This document shows positions 13,429 to 26,752 of a stretch of DNA of 64,000 bases, piece by piece (within the stretch, counting starts at the first letter, position 1; each line of letters begins with the position of its first letter). The notes under the pieces were generated by a model that did not search any database, was not told the DNA's origin, and was given only the letters and a program-made list of their open reading frames with translations. Origin of the DNA: Epiperipatus broadwayi (Eukaryota > Onychophora > Udeonychophora > Euonychophora > Peripatidae); the NCBI GenBank assembly GCA_028023455.1, contig JAQFVV010000274.1, positions 927,350 to 991,349 on the forward strand. The letters run 5' to 3'. The translations under genes were made by a program, and so were the position numbers.

Positions 13429-14287
13429 TACACACACACATATATATATATATATATATGATGAAAATATTTATTAAAACAACTATATATTGAATTATTT
13501 GTTTTTCTTTTACTTAATTGTTAATTAATTTTCAAAAATGTACAAAAACAAGAGATTAATACTCTAAAAATTTTTAATTATTGGTAATATTTTACATTTT
13601 ATTTTTGGTAAATTAAATTGTACTGTTGTTAATCTATAAAAATCGTTTATGCTCAATTAAAAAAAACTATAACAAATATTGTATGGCTTTAACATAGACA
13701 ACAGGTAGGAAAGTTAATATTTTAAATATTAATATTAGTAAATGATTATAGTCTAATTGGACTGTCTGTATGCATGCATATATATATATTACAAATACAT
13801 CAAGTCACAAGTCACATGACCTAAATTTAACAAGCTTGTGGATATACTGTAAAGCTTGTTAAGCGCTTATTGCGAGCTCTTTATAAACATATATATATAT
13901 ATATATATATTATTGTAAATAAAGTTTATTGAAAAATTTATAATTGCGTGTAGACTGTACATTATTGTTATTATTTCCTCAGCCAAAATATGCACTCTAG
14001 AAAATTAATATACAGAATAATAAAATGAAGTTGACATATGCTAATTAGCCCTGTTATGCAAATGAACAAATCATAGTCCAAACACTACAAGTTGAGAAAG
14101 AATGAAGTTCTAGCAATTTACAAAAAAACAAGGCTAAATTATAGATAGATGAAAATGGTTAGCTTAAGTTAAAAACTTATTAAAATTGATGTTAAGACGT
14201 CAGTCTAAGAAGTTATCAATTACACGTGTAAAGTACGAACTAATGGAAATTTAAGATGTACGGACTATATTTATATATCGGTAGTGC
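13429..14287. other. Non-coding DNA with (CA)/(TA) microsatellites
   Basis: A compound CA then TA repeat lies at about 13422-13460 and a TA run at about 13888-13911. No coding content or element boundary is visible between them and the LINE remnant that follows. Confidence 0.5.
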
Positions 14288-15640
14288 GTGAGGACAATTT
14301 ATCATACGCTTCAAATGGCTGTTAATCACTTTTCCAAAAGAAAAGTGGTATTATCATCATCATCATCATCATTATTATTATGTTTTCCAAACATTTTGCT
14401 GATGTATATTCATCACATGATACAATATCGTCAAAAAACATTATTTTGCAATTCTCCTACTGTTCACTGCATGATTGATCATATTTCTAAGGATGATGTT
14501 CTTATGGCTATTAAGCAACTTAAAATTCATTCTAGTTTAGAAAATGATAATATTCTTTCATTTATTTACAAAGGTCTAGCTTAAATTATTGCAGTGCCTC
14601 TTGCATTTATTTTTAATTTATCATTTAATTCTTGTGTTTTTCCTAATATTTTTAAGTGTGCCAAAATGGTCCCAATTTTTAAGAATGGCTCATATGATTG
14701 TGTTAATAACTATAGAGCTATATATACTATTGCTAAAAATTTTAAGATGTGTTTATAATAAAACTATCTTAGATGTTAGTAAACTCATTTCTTCTTCACT
14801 GCATGGGTTTATTCCTAATAGATCTGTAGAAACTAATTTGCTAACAATTTATGATCATATAGCACATATAATTGAGAAGCAGAAAAGGCTTGAAGTTATT
14901 TATTTTGATTTATCAAAAGCTTTTGATAAAGTAGATCTCAGCATTCTTCTTCACAAATTATATAAAATGGGGTTTTCTACTATATCAAATTTAATAATAA
15001 TATTTAATCTAATTATGAATGTAATTTGGGAGTTCCTCAGGGTAGTATTTTAGCACCTATGCTTTTTAACATTTATATGAATGGCCTTAGAGATTGTTAA
15101 AATCTTATCTTTTGTGCTATGCTGATATCTGTAAAATCTTTAGAAGAATCACATCAGTGAGTGATTGCCCTCTCCTTCAAAAGGATATAGATAATTTTAG
15201 TGCTTGGTGTGATCTAAATAATATGACTGTTAATTTCAGTAAATGTTCTTTTGTCTCATACTCTAAAAAATCAGAAGTTTTATATATTTTTTTATTTTAT
15301 TAACTCTCACAAAATTAATTCTGTTGAATCCCAAAATGATTTGGGAGTGATATTTTCTAGCAATAGATCCTTTCTATCTCATTTGGAAATGATTATTGGT
15401 AAGGTTTTAAAAATTGCAGGTGCTATTCTAAGATATGGATGTCATTTCAGTGATGATACAAAATTCAAATTATTTTTGTCATTGGTTCTTCCCATGATTG
15501 AATATTGTTCAATCATTTGGAATCCTAGCTCTAAACAGGGATGTAATTTATTACAATCAGTGTCTAATATATTAGTTTTCCAAACATGTTTTGCTGGGAA
15601 ATAAAATTGTTTTTCATCTTTCTTCCAAAGAAAATATAGA
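14288..15640 (+). pseudogene. CR1/Jockey-group LINE reverse transcriptase remnant
   Basis: Reverse transcriptase blocks occur in order across three broken frames. First come a thumb-proximal lead ('HGFIPNRSVETNL', about 14800) and the palm motif 'VIYFDLSKAFDKVD' (about 14890-14940), then 'GVPQGSILAPMLFN' (about 15030-15070, in another frame). Next are 'CYADICKIF' (about 15115, catalytic YADD altered to YADI) and the C-terminal 'PMIEYCSIIWNPSSKQG' (about 15490). Frameshifts and the damaged YADD make it inactive. It is the same clade as the minus-strand LINE at 22.7-26.9 kb but a different copy. Its 3' end is lost in AT-rich sequence before the minisatellite. Confidence 0.85.
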
Positions 15641-15774
15641 GATCTTAAATATCTTTAAAAAATTGTCAATAAAATAGTTTTTCTTTCTGTCACAATTTCT
15701 ACTATTATAATTAGATCTCATATGCATGATATTTGTTTTGCTTCTGTTTGTTGGATAAATAGTAGTCAGCCAGA

Positions 15775-16028
15775 ACTGAATCTTGAAAAAATGGGAAAAT
15801 ACTAATCAATATGAATTTCATCTTGGGAAAATGGAAAAACTCCAGTTCAGCATGAATTGCATCTTGGGAAAATGGAAAAGTACTACTTCAGCATAAATTT
15901 CATCTTGGGAAAATGGAAAAATCTAATTTAGCATGAATTGTAATTTGGGAAATGAAAAAATAATAGTTAACATGAATAACATCTTAGTAAAATAAAAAAA
16001 AATACTATTCAGAATAAATTGAATTTTG
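15775..16028 (+). repeat. Minisatellite, about six 40-41-bp units
   Basis: Successive units share 'atgaatt.catcttgggaaaatgg' followed by a more variable part ending 'ttcagc'. Units start at about 15811, 15852, 15893 and 15933, then weaker ones to about 16028, with a partial unit before 15811. Divergence rises toward the right end. Confidence 0.85.
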
Positions 16029-16029
16029 T

Positions 16030-16949
16030 CAGATTTACATTTTTAGTACTTTTACAGTAAAACATTAAATCTTGTTATCTTGATGTGAATAAGTGAATTG
16101 CTTGCTGCAGAACTACTATGGAGAGATCTGGTCATGTGATATCTCTGTTGCCATATTGTTTTTAACATTATCATTTAATAATTTGATTTTTGTTAAAATT
16201 TTAAATGAAAGTTATCACAGAACATTGAAAAATGGTGTAAATTAATTCTGAATTGTGTACAGGGAAGTTTTTTTACATTTTCAGCTTTAGGTTTTAGTAC
16301 TTTCTAAAGGTAAAAGTCTGGATCTTGTTATCTTGACTCTGTGGCTTACAGAGATCTTAGGATTTAAAGCAAAGAAAACCTTGAAACAAACATATCTTGG
16401 ACTGACAGTCATATATGCGAACAGTAAGTATTGGATAATCAAAATTAATTTTTGTTTTAACAAAATACATATATTTATTGATCCTTTGCAATTAATATTT
16501 CTTGCTCAATGTAAAAATACATTGCAATGGTGACCCCAGTCATGTGACCAGCAGAATAGCACCAATATCATCTCCAAGCCTATACAAATTACAGGTGAAA
16601 CAAAAACATATGCCAACATTATGAAAAATAATTTACAAGAAAGCATTTTTTGTTCTGGAAAAAATAATTTACAACAAAAAGAACACAATCAAGTAGCAAA
16701 CTCAGAAAACAATAAAGTTTTCCATCGCTTCTGAAGAATAAATACTAATGATGTGTTGCAACTGGATATACAAATGCAAGAAAATCAATCCCCCTATTTC
16801 TCAGTGAAGTAACGATGATTTAAAATTAATATGTGAAAGATTCAACAATACAATCCCATGTGGCTTGCATACATCATTCAAAATTTTTTTTCCCCTTTGC
16901 TTAATAATATTATCAGCTACCAATACAAATATCTTTATACAAATTTACT
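16030..16949. other. No gene recognised; short duplication
   Basis: A block around 16030-16085 ('tttagtactttta..gtaaaa..aaatcttgttatcttga') recurs near 16290-16335. Later sequence may be the decayed 5' part of the LINE that follows. Confidence 0.45.
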
Positions 16950-16955
16950 AAAAAT

Positions 16956-17525
16956 TTGCTCTATGAAGCAATAACACTACTTGACCTTTGGGATAGCATA
17001 CTAAGGATTGCTGCTCATTCTAACTCATGGTATTTAATCCTCAAATTTTATCAAGAAAGCCAAAAGACCCAGTTTCAAACCACCATTAAAACTTCAGGCA
17101 ACTATGCACTCATCTCAGTAGATCCAGATCAATATAACCAGATCTCTGGCGTACTCAAGAATGCATACCTTGGATATGACATCAAAATCTTTCAGAAAAG
17201 GATGCAGCCATTCGGAAAGGTCATAACATTCAACCCAATTTATCTGAAAGATATGCCAGTGTTGGCATACAACAATAGCTTGGATTTCCAGCTGAGATTG
17301 CATCCAGAAATAGATCCAAACATTCCTACACAAATTGTAGATCAGGAAGTGATGTTGAGCCTATTCATAAGAAGACACAAACCCATATGTTACATATGTA
17401 GGGAGCAATGCCACCTGGCAATGCAATGTGACAGCAAAAAGAATCCACAATCGCAAAAAACAAATGAGTTGCTCAACCACACACATACTGAAGGCAGCAA
17501 GTCCATATGTATAATGATAATATAA
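16956..17525 (+). pseudogene. LINE ORF1 (gag-like) with CCHC zinc knuckle
   Basis: An open frame of about 189 codons without a credible ATG start (it opens with TTG), so the true N-terminus is upstream or lost. Near residue 144 it has CYICREQCHLAMQC, matching the C-x2-C-x4-H-x4-C retroviral-type knuckle used for RNA binding. The part before the knuckle resembles the folded domain of Tx1/I-type ORF1 proteins only loosely. After the knuckle the frame turns polar and is broken. Confidence 0.6.
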
Positions 17526-17848
17526 ATTCAAATATGTACAACAATATTCAAACAACTTCTCCATCTGAGGAAACCTTCTCACTCCCTCTCATTAATCAAA
17601 ATTCAAACAAAAATAACAAAACTATACATAAACTTAACAATGGCCATCTGGAAAAACAATGTGATAACAGAAAGAGTCTACAATCACAACAGATAAATAA
17701 TCAGTTCAACTACACACAAACTGAAGATATCAGCCACACATACATAGTTAACATAAATTCAGATATGAATAATCATATGCAAACAACTTCTCCATCTGAA
17801 GAACAGCTATTACTATCTCTCATAGATCAAACTGCAAAAAAACATTAG
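17418..17848 (+). repeat. Tandem duplication (period about 233 bp) inside ORF1
   Basis: The post-knuckle segment is present twice. 'caatgtga.a.cagaaag' at about 17424 and 17657, and 'caaacaacttctccatctga.gaa' at about 17548 and 17779, recur at the same spacing. The second copy (open frame 17507-17848) keeps HLEKQCDNRK but lacks the two leading cysteines of the knuckle, so only one knuckle is intact. Confidence 0.75.
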
Positions 17849-18949
17849 CATAAATGAACCAAACAGCATGCAGCACATAAATTAAAATGTCATGCAAGCA
17901 GCTCCAAATAACAAACAAGTGTCAAAACATACAATACCTAAATGATGCAAATATCAACTGAACCTAAATACCACAAAGTACTTACAGGGAAACACAAAGT
18001 ACCAATAAAACAAAAAGCACCCATACAATTAAAAATAACACATCAACATATATTATTGAGGCAATCATGCCATGCCTTCTACAAGTTGAACCAAGTAAAA
18101 CAGAACAAAAAAAGAGTCAGGTCACTCAAAAAACTCAAACCAATAAAACAAAAACAGAGGGGTACAACAGTGCATCATTGTTAACCAGAATTCAAACAGA
18201 ACACTGGTCACCAACAGACATAACTTCTATGTGACTAATGAATGAAATTCCAACAATATAGAAGTCATACAATAAAAACCAGCCACTGAAATATCTTAAA
18301 ATGCAAACAACTCCCATATAAATCGAAATGAAGGTCAGAATAACCACTTTTGATATGCTTCAATGCTTTATTCAAATAACACCAACAAATAGGCCACCTC
18401 CTGCCTATGACCAACTATCATACATCATCAATTATATAAAAACACATCTGCATAGATATCACTTCAAACAATATACAAGTGCTCATACTAACAAATTTAT
18501 TCATTAATCCATCCAAATTCGAACCATGACACCAATCTGATAATGCTTAGAATCAATAATCAACAATTACCCCATAAGTTTAAAAAATGGTATCTGGACT
18601 CAAAATATTTGGATCTTTTGTTGAGATTAAATCTTTGTGCACTGCCCATCTCATATTGTTTGAGATACCAGAGACTGTACATCATTTTATTTCCTATACC
18701 ACAGGGCTGAAGAAACACAGCAACATCTTTTCTATCATTCTCCACCATTAAACAGAATTCATTATATCATGATCAGAGCATATAGATAACCCAACACCAC
18801 TTTTCAGACAATCTTTTACTCATATTACAAAGGCTCTTTCCAATCAGTCCATGTATCCACCTTTGTGCATTAAGCATATTGGTGCACTCGTTAAACATTC
18901 ACCTTAGGAAACAACACAAGGTGACATCCAACAACATTTAATATCAAAC

Positions 18950-19400
18950 TGACAAAATTACGAGCCAGAGACAATAAAATGGCACATCTAGAAATTTTTG
19001 AAGCAACCTGGTCACTGATAACACAACAATCAAATCTCTAAGGTGGTTCGGTATAAGCACCAATCTATGCCATCAATACATTTTTTCTCCAAAAGATTGA
19101 CATATGTCAACTTTGATGGCATACTATTGATATAGAGGACTGTAACAAAAAATCAAGACAAACACTGGATTTTCAGCAACACAACAAATATATATGTTGA
19201 TGATTGCAATTTAACAGTGATAACACAAGTTTTTTGAGAACTTAGATTACATGAAGTAACGCTCACAAATGTAGCATATACATATGTATCTGCATCCCCT
19301 TAAAGGTATCTGCACAAGATATATCCAAAGATAAACTAGCAAATGAATATATTAACTACCATTTCTACCCAAAAATTTATGGACCTAAAAAATATGGCTA
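18950..19400 (+). pseudogene. LINE endonuclease domain remnant
   Basis: With frame changes the plus strand reads as an APE-type endonuclease. There is a 'V-APIYAIN.FF' block near 19050, where such enzymes have 'VYAP....R..FF', and a 'GILLI..EDCN' block near 19115-19145, where the family has 'GDFN'. 'LTNVAYTYVSAS' lies near 19265. Multiple stops show it is dead. The call depends on pattern order, not on an intact motif. Confidence 0.4.
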
Positions 19401-19546
19401 ACAAACACAACAATGATTACTTCCTCCCCCCCATCTTAAAATTTTTTTGGTTCTTTTATATATACATACTTAACTTGTTCCATTTATTAAATGTAAACAT
19501 ATGTACAGGGAGAGGCTTATAGCAAGTCATCAATAAAGTTCTTCTT

Positions 19547-19764
<218 letters not shown>

Positions 19765-19769
19765 TTAAT

Positions 19770-20095
19770 TTAATTTAGTACATTTAACAGATTTTACATC
19801 CAAACAAAAATGCACAGCTAATCTAGTTCACAAAGCATTTGCACAGTTTTCTGCACAGTAGTCTTAAATGTTCTATCATCTGCTTCAAATATATTAACAG
19901 CATTAAAGTATTTATTGTACAATCTAGGTAATCTTACTAATGCTGAATTTTTTAATGTTTCACTTTTAAATTTTGGAATATTATACATATTTTTGATCTC
20001 TTATCCTTTCTCTTTACCTTAAATGATAATGTTGTTTGGAAACTTCTCACGTCTATTATACCTGATATAATTTGTTTAAAATACTTCATATCAGT
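19770..20095 (-). pseudogene. 3' end of a CR1-like LINE (RT C-terminus), minus strand
   Basis: The minus strand reads 'IPKFKSETLKNSALVRLPRLYNK' (in two overlapping parts), then 'FEADDRTFKTTVQKTVQ' and a stop near 19830. This resembles the C-terminal tail of CR1/Jockey-group ORF2 proteins. A short 3' UTR then runs into the (TTA)n side of the shared microsatellite. Confidence 0.5.
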
Positions 20096-20099
20096 ATTG

Positions 20100-22690
20100 T
20101 AACAGTCAGAATCATCTATCTCGCTAACACACTGCAGAATTCAAACCCCAGACATGAAACTGAACATTCTAGGAGGGGTTGCCTTCTAAATATACTAAAT
20201 TCGAATCTAAAGTCCAAATTTCACAGCGCCATCTACGTGATAACACATCTGATGCCACTACTAGTATAACCTTTGACCGGTGCCTGGTGGTTAGGGAGAA
20301 ACAAAAGACTTTATACTAAAAGAAGCTTGGGTGGCTAATTAACGTCTATGGATTTACAAAAGAAATGCAGAAAATATATATATAGACCGAGACAGTGATA
20401 GGAATCAATAAAATAAGATATGAAATTTAGTTTTAAATAATTTCACAAAATTTATTTATATAAATTATATATATATAATGCCACTGTCTGCTTATATGAG
20501 ACAGGGACGCCTATTAAATAATTATTGGCATTATATTTCAATAAATGACAAAAAGGTTTTAAAGCAAAGTGATATATTCTATTCCTCGGGCTAATAGCAT
20601 TACGATAATGTGCTTAATGAGATAGGAACATGTGCGAGGTGCTTTGAGCAATTATACAAGTTTAAGAAAATATTTTAAATTAAGTGTTATAAAATATTTA
20701 TTGATTTTGAGAATAGCACGGATAAAAGCTTACTAAGCAACAAAGTGAGAATGTTATCAAAGCATTTATTTGAGAATAATAATAATAGAGTTGCATTGGT
20801 AGGTCAGGATTGCTGATAATGAATTTATTAAAGTTGGAGGGTGTGACACGTTTAAGTCGCGGATGCTTTGTAAAATAAATATAAAATAAAACAATAATGG
20901 AATATTTGGAATGATTATGGAGGGCATATCGCCACTAACCCGTAGGAAAGTATTTTATGAACAGCCGAAACTTAGTGACTGTGTGACAATTGCATTTAAT
21001 TCCCAGGTGTGTCATTTGGGGACACACTCTGCTTGGAAATCACAAAAAAAGGCGAAGAGAACGGCCTTAGCCATGTAAAGAATCTTTAGAAAAATAAAAC
21101 AAAGCAGTCTCAACAACCAATTCATTTACCAGCAATACGAGACGAGTGTATACAAAACATACTGAATGGGTTTTATTTGGATTAAGAGAAATGCCCAATC
21201 AAATTCCCAGAAATTCATTTAAAAGGGTCCGCACATTCTCGGCGTCAATGATGAACTTTGTAATTAAAGTAGAACACAGTAATTAAAATAGGAAAATGCA
21301 TGCTTGCGGGTTTAAAAAGTAAGTATAGATTTATATACACAATCATGCATTAAGGGACACCTTTAACCATTGACCTCATACATACTCATATTAGATTAAA
21401 ATCAATAACATGTAGATTTTAACCTATGTGATTATATTATATTAAAAAAAAGAATCGCCCTTGAACAAGTGATTTGCAAGATAACAAAATTGAAAAATTA
21501 TAAATTTAAAATATGCCTTAATAGCGGCGCCTTACTTTCAATAAAGGGAATAGTTCACTCGGTCAAAGACGATTCTGACACATTATCATAATAAAATAAA
21601 AGAAAGCTTTATAAATAGAAAATATTAACCCAAGGATAGAGAGCAAAATGTTGAGTATATTTAAACACGTTAAAGAAATACATAATGAAGTTATGTGAGA
21701 TATAAGAAAAACAATTTTAAATAGCTATAGCATGTTAGTTATCACAAGAGCTCTTGGGTTAATTTAGGGTTACCTCTGGAGAAGCATTTTAGGCAGATTG
21801 ATGGTCGGCAGGTTTTTATATAATTTAACAGCAAAATCTGGAAATGTTCATATTTTTGGCAGCAGCAGCAGTTCCGGGGTTCCCTGTGTGATAACTTCCG
21901 ATGGTCTACGGCAGCAGATGACCATTCCAGAGAGAAATAGCCTTCTCGTGCTCTACTCTGTCATGTCAAGATTTACAAATTATTATAATAGAACTCAGAA
22001 TGATTTCTCTTAGAAACAGAAGAAAAACTCGAGAACAAAAGAAAACCCTTCTTTTTATAGTAGACTTTAACAATAGAACTGCCCTGGAGCATTACAAAAA
22101 TATATCGGACTTATCAGCTGTAATTAAATCTATCCGAATGTCTAAAGGAATTCAACATTAATTAATTTCTTTTGTTAATTTCCCTGTCGACATTCGAATT
22201 ACAAACTAGATTTAATTAAAAATTACTTTTACTAATTAAAGAAAACCTTAAGTGGACATCTGCTGTTTTTAGATAAACTTATATAATATTAACTAATTAA
22301 ACTATTGTCTATCATTTATTTTAACAGAAATATTTGGAATAACTTTTATTAAATTAAAGAAATTGATTTTACTTTTTAAGTTGCAATATTTGAATCTATT
22401 TACTAAACGAATATTTACTAAATGAATTTTATTTTAAATCAAAATATATTACGACAGTAATATATTTGTAAATAGATTCAAACAAAATAACTTTAACAAT
22501 TTATCATTTTGATATGTTTAAAATGCATATCACAGTGTGTGCGCAATTATGACTTATATAACCTACTTTTTAATAAATCAAAATTATGTGAACATATACA
22601 TAATCTATAATCTTTTATTTATTTGGGAATGGCATATATATAATACGAGCATTGTACTCATGGTTTAAAATTAGGCGGGATAAGTGTATT
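20100..22690. other. Low-copy-looking DNA, no gene recognised
   Basis: Less AT-rich than its surroundings, with CAG-rich and mixed-composition stretches around 20930-21080 and 21840-21960. The 71-codon open frame at 21798-22013 has no recognisable features. No terminal repeats or RT motifs were found, so it could be host sequence or an unrecognised old element. Confidence 0.4.
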
Positions 22691-22716
22691 GCAGACACAC
22701 TACGATAGATTGGGGT

Positions 22717-23885
22717 TCAAACTAAGGTATGAGGTAGGAAATAGGTGAGAAAAGGTGAAACGAAGATCTGCAAAGCAGACCTTACTGTTTCAGTATAGAT
22801 TCGTCTTTTGTAGAGTGCATTGTCATCACATATTATTTCTGATTTAATGTATCTGAAAATTTTTTTATAAACCTTTTCCAGTGCTAATCTATTATTTAAT
22901 TTACATGAGTTCCAGATCAAAGATCCATAATTTAAAATAGGTAAGACCAATGTATGAAACAAATTATTTTATAACTTTTTGTAATAATATTTTGAATATT
23001 ATTATTAAATGTTCCATTATTATTAAAAATAATACCTAAATCTTTATGATCTTCTTTTCTTGAAATACTTTTTGAGTTTAGTGTATAATTAAACAGACTT
23101 GTAGATGATTTTTTAGAAAATGATATGACACAACATTTTTCAATGTTAATTTCCATATAGTTTCCCACACACCAATCCTGAAATTTTTTGATATCTGACT
23201 GCAAAATCTTCTGATCATCAACATTCTTAATAGTTTTATACAGTTTAATATCACCTGCAAAGCAGAGAATGTCAGAATCACTTACACAGTGCTCTATATC
23301 CAAATAATAAACTGAAAAAGGCAGTGGTCCAAGTATACTTCATTGAGGCACTCCAGCATTACTAAAATATGTGTATGATTTTGCAGACCCAAAAGATACA
23401 AAATTAGGTCTATTTGAGACAAAAGATACAAACCACTGTGAAAGTTCACAACTAAAACCAATCGTCTGCAACTTACTAATCAATCTAAAGTGATCTACTT
23501 GGTCAAATGCTTTGCTTAAATCAAAATAAATCACAACTAGCTGTAATCTGTTATAAATTGCATTTGCAATAGCATCTTGAATATGTATCAAATTAGTCTC
23601 AATAGATCTACCTGGAATAAAACCATGTGTTTTAGATAAAAATTTACATACTTTATCTATTATCTTATTATACACACATTTTTCAAAGATATTTCCAGCT
23701 ATACATAATAATGAAATAGGTCTATAATTACTGACATCATTTGATTTGACTTTTGTTATTGGTATAATTTTTGCAACTTTCCAAGAAACAGGAAAAATAC
23801 CCTGCTGTAAAGAGATATTAAAAATATAACAAAGCACTGGAGCTAGCAGTTCAGCACATCCTTTATAAATAAAAACAGGTAGCAT
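22717..23885 (-). pseudogene. LINE ORF2 reverse transcriptase domain
   Basis: Frames 23885-23340, 23303-22932 and 22962-22717 together cover the RT. Motifs seen: NYRPISLLCIAGNIFEK, HGFIPGRSIETNL, VVIYFDLSKAFDQVDH (catalytic Asp present) and 'NAGVPQ'. FAGDIKLYK occupies the place of the family's YADD box, so the first catalytic Asp is lost. LVLPILNYGSLIWNS lies near the C-terminus. Two frameshifts and the altered catalytic box make it inactive. Confidence 0.85.
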
Positions 23886-24327
23886 ATCATATCCAAAACT
23901 TTTTATTTTTAAGCTGTTTTATTGCTAATAAAATGTCATTATAATTTAATGAATCAATAACTATCAAATCATTACTTTTAAAAGCAAATTTAACTGTTTA
24001 TGATTTAGATGGCACATTTTCTCTGTACATGATGAAAAAACATCAGTTGTAAGACTCCCATTGTCAATTGACATTTTATTTTTTACACCAGAATGCTTTT
24101 TAATAAAAAACCAAAAGTAATTGGAATTGCACTTTATGTTGTCCTCTAGTTTCTCAATATATCTTTTGAAATCAATTTTTTCTATAGTTTTAAATAATCT
24201 TCTAAAATTTATAAAGTTATTATAACATATTGATCCTGATTTCTTAAACAACTTATGGCGCTTATGTTTTCTTTTGTAAAATACAAATCAATTTCTTAGA
24301 GAACCAAGGAGGATATTTTTTAGATGA

Positions 24328-25095
24328 TTAATAGCATAATGGTATTCTATTATTTAAAATGTTTTCCATAATTTTTTGAAACAGATGTACTGCCTCATTT
24401 ACATTTGGGGAACAATATATTTGGTCCCAATCAGCATACTTGATGTCACAATATAAATTATAATAATCACCAAGTTTATAATTTCTATTTGAAGTTATCA
24501 TACCCTTATTTAATGATATGTGTTTGACATAAACAAAAAACTCAATTGCTGGATGATAAGAGTCTTCCTTCAATAATGGCTGTACACTATATTTCACATC
24601 TACATCACTAAAGTTAATTAATATAAAATCTAGAACACATCCATTATTATTTTGTAACTGATTTTTTTGCACTACACCAGTTATATTCATAAATTCTATA
24701 ATTCTTTGTCCTTTATTTATTTCATTACTGCATAATCCAGTTATTTCATCTGCTGTCATTACATATCATGCATTAAAATCACCACAAATCAAAATATTGT
24801 GCTTATAATTAAGTAAATATTTTTCCAATTTCTCCAAACCATTATTTAGTTCAATTATATTAATATAAGGAGGAATACATATATTACCAACCAAAAACAA
24901 TTGAGATCCTAATATCATTTCAATCCAAATAGAATCAACAAAATTCAGTTCTATATTTACTTGCTTTGTTACAAAGTTGTTTTTAACAGCCAATAAAACA
25001 CCCCCACCTCTTGAAAGCTTAGAATTTACACGGTCATATTTATATAGTAAATATCTATGATCCACAATCTGATCAGCAACAAATTGATCATTCAA
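24328..25095 (-). pseudogene. LINE ORF2 endonuclease domain
   Basis: Two frames (25095-24766 and 24759-24328) are split by one stop/frameshift. The first ends NILICGDFNA, the GDFN catalytic motif; the second has GCVLDFILIN and 'DSYHPAIEFF', corresponding to the family's C-terminal 'LDLV' and 'SDH' motifs (here SYH). The catalytic Asp of SDH is replaced by Tyr, which together with the break implies loss of nicking activity. Confidence 0.75.
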
Positions 25096-25366
25096 TCATG
25101 TTTCTGTCAAGGCTTTTTATTAGATCATATTCTTCTGCAAGAACAGCATGTTTCAATAACTGACATTTAGTTCTTAACCCTCTAACATTTTGCATATAAC
25201 AACAGAAAATGTTACTTTTATTCATTAACTTCTTATTACCATTGTTATGTGAAGAATTTTTATATATTTTTTACAATCTTTATAAATGTAATAATCAATA
25301 ATACATTACTAATAGTATCCTCAACTATCTGATCCTTTATTTGTTCATTAATAATTAAATCTTTAT

Positions 25367-26752
25367 TTAATTTCCCATAAAATGGATATATATATAAATG
25401 CCTGAAGCCCACACATTTGAATTAATTATTTCACTCATGTCATTTTCTTTGACAGAAATATAAAATGAGGAATAAAATTTATTTGCAGGTATAAATTTAT
25501 GACATACCACAGTTGTATCTAACTTTCCTGTTATGTAAGCAATCACATCTTTTGATGTAACTTCTGGATTTAATCTAGTCAAAAAAATCTTATATTTTTG
25601 TTTAACAGGAATAGCTTTTAATCGTGTGTCAGCAAGATTTCCTATTATAGCATTTTTGTTAAACGCATTAGATTTTGCACTTCTTTTATTATGTGTAATT
25701 AATTCAAAGCCTTCTAAATCAATGTCTTTTTTTAAATGAAGATCGCTGCTATTAACTTTTATATTTTTAAAATATTCTGTTTTAATATTTTTATTTTCTA
25801 CAGTTAGACCCTGAGTTAAAACGTCCGTCCACTTTTTAACACCATTATTAGAAATAATATTTCCCCTTTCAAAATTAGATTGTTGATGACATAAATTTTC
25901 AGCAATTATTTTCCCTGGTTCCATAGAAGCCACACTTTTCCCAATTTTTCCTTTATTTGATTCATTTTGCAAAGGCAAACTCTTCCTAATTTTTATTTTT
26001 TTTTAATGTCTTCACTTTTCGGACTTTCATTCATACCTTCTCTTTCAGAAGTAAAACTAGAAATTTGACTTTGACTTCCTTTGTCTTCAGAAGTGGGGGA
26101 AGCAAAACTTTTATCATTGATTACACAATATTCTTTGTCTACTTTAGAAAAATTATTTTTTTTTAGAAACTAATGGTATATTATCTCCAGAAATTTTTTC
26201 GTTTACTTTAAAATCTCTATTAATAACAATAGTTTTCAAATTTTGATTCTCACTAGCGAGAAAATCAATCTTTTTAGCTAAATCAGTTATAGTAGTCAAT
26301 AAACCAGAAATCTGCACTTGTAAAGTTCTGCAACAATAATTACAAGCATGGTTATTTTCATGCCCAGAGGGAGTACTCCCATTTAACATTGTTTTATAAC
26401 AAGAAATATTTCCTTCCTGAATAAAATCTTGACAATCAACACACACAAAATTATTGAAATCTTTATCAACTAATAAATTTAAATCTATAGTTTCTGGTTA
26501 CATACACTTTAAATGAAAAGATCTATTACATTTTTTTCTGCAAACAAGTTTTAACTCATCAGCCTTAATTTCAGTCAAACATGTTCCACAGACAGTCATT
26601 TCTATATCTGAATTTCTAGCAGTTATATTAGATGCTTGTAGACTCTCACATATTTCTAAATGAGCTGGACATACATCCTGGCCATTATTTCTAAGAATAT
26701 CCATATTATTAGATATTAAACAATCAATAGGAAATTTAAAAGAACAATCCAT
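25367..26752 (-). pseudogene. LINE ORF1: PHD-like finger, coiled coil, RRM-like domain
   Basis: Three broken frames in order. 26752-26498 has CGTCLTEIKADELKLVC...FHLKC, a cysteine/histidine pattern of PHD-type fingers. Further cysteines lie upstream (CLLCND near 26795) and downstream (CVDC, 26446). 26446-26153 carries a heptad-rich segment (ITDLAKKIDFLASENQNL). 25978-25367 contains KIFLTRLNPEVTSKDVIAY and FYSSFYISVKENDM, matching the RRM-like domain of CR1/Jockey-group ORF1 proteins that binds element RNA. Role in the family: RNA chaperone and ribonucleoprotein assembly. Confidence 0.7.

Larger units (their letters stand above)
16950..19545 (+). mobile_element. Internally deleted LINE (Tx1/L1-like ORF1 + endonuclease), plus strand
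   Basis: The order is an ORF1 with a CCHC knuckle (16956-17525), its duplicated tail, an endonuclease-like region (about 18950-19400), and a 3' end 'aataaagttcttctttgaa' running straight into (TAA)n at 19550. No reverse transcriptase is found between the endonuclease region and the tail, so this copy looks internally deleted. Clade assignment is tentative and based on the ORF1 knuckle layout and the endonuclease pattern. Confidence 0.5.

Noticed and set aside
21798-22013. 71-codon frame as a small gene
   Set aside because: No recognisable domain, no homologue nearby, and frames of this length occur by chance in the less AT-rich block.
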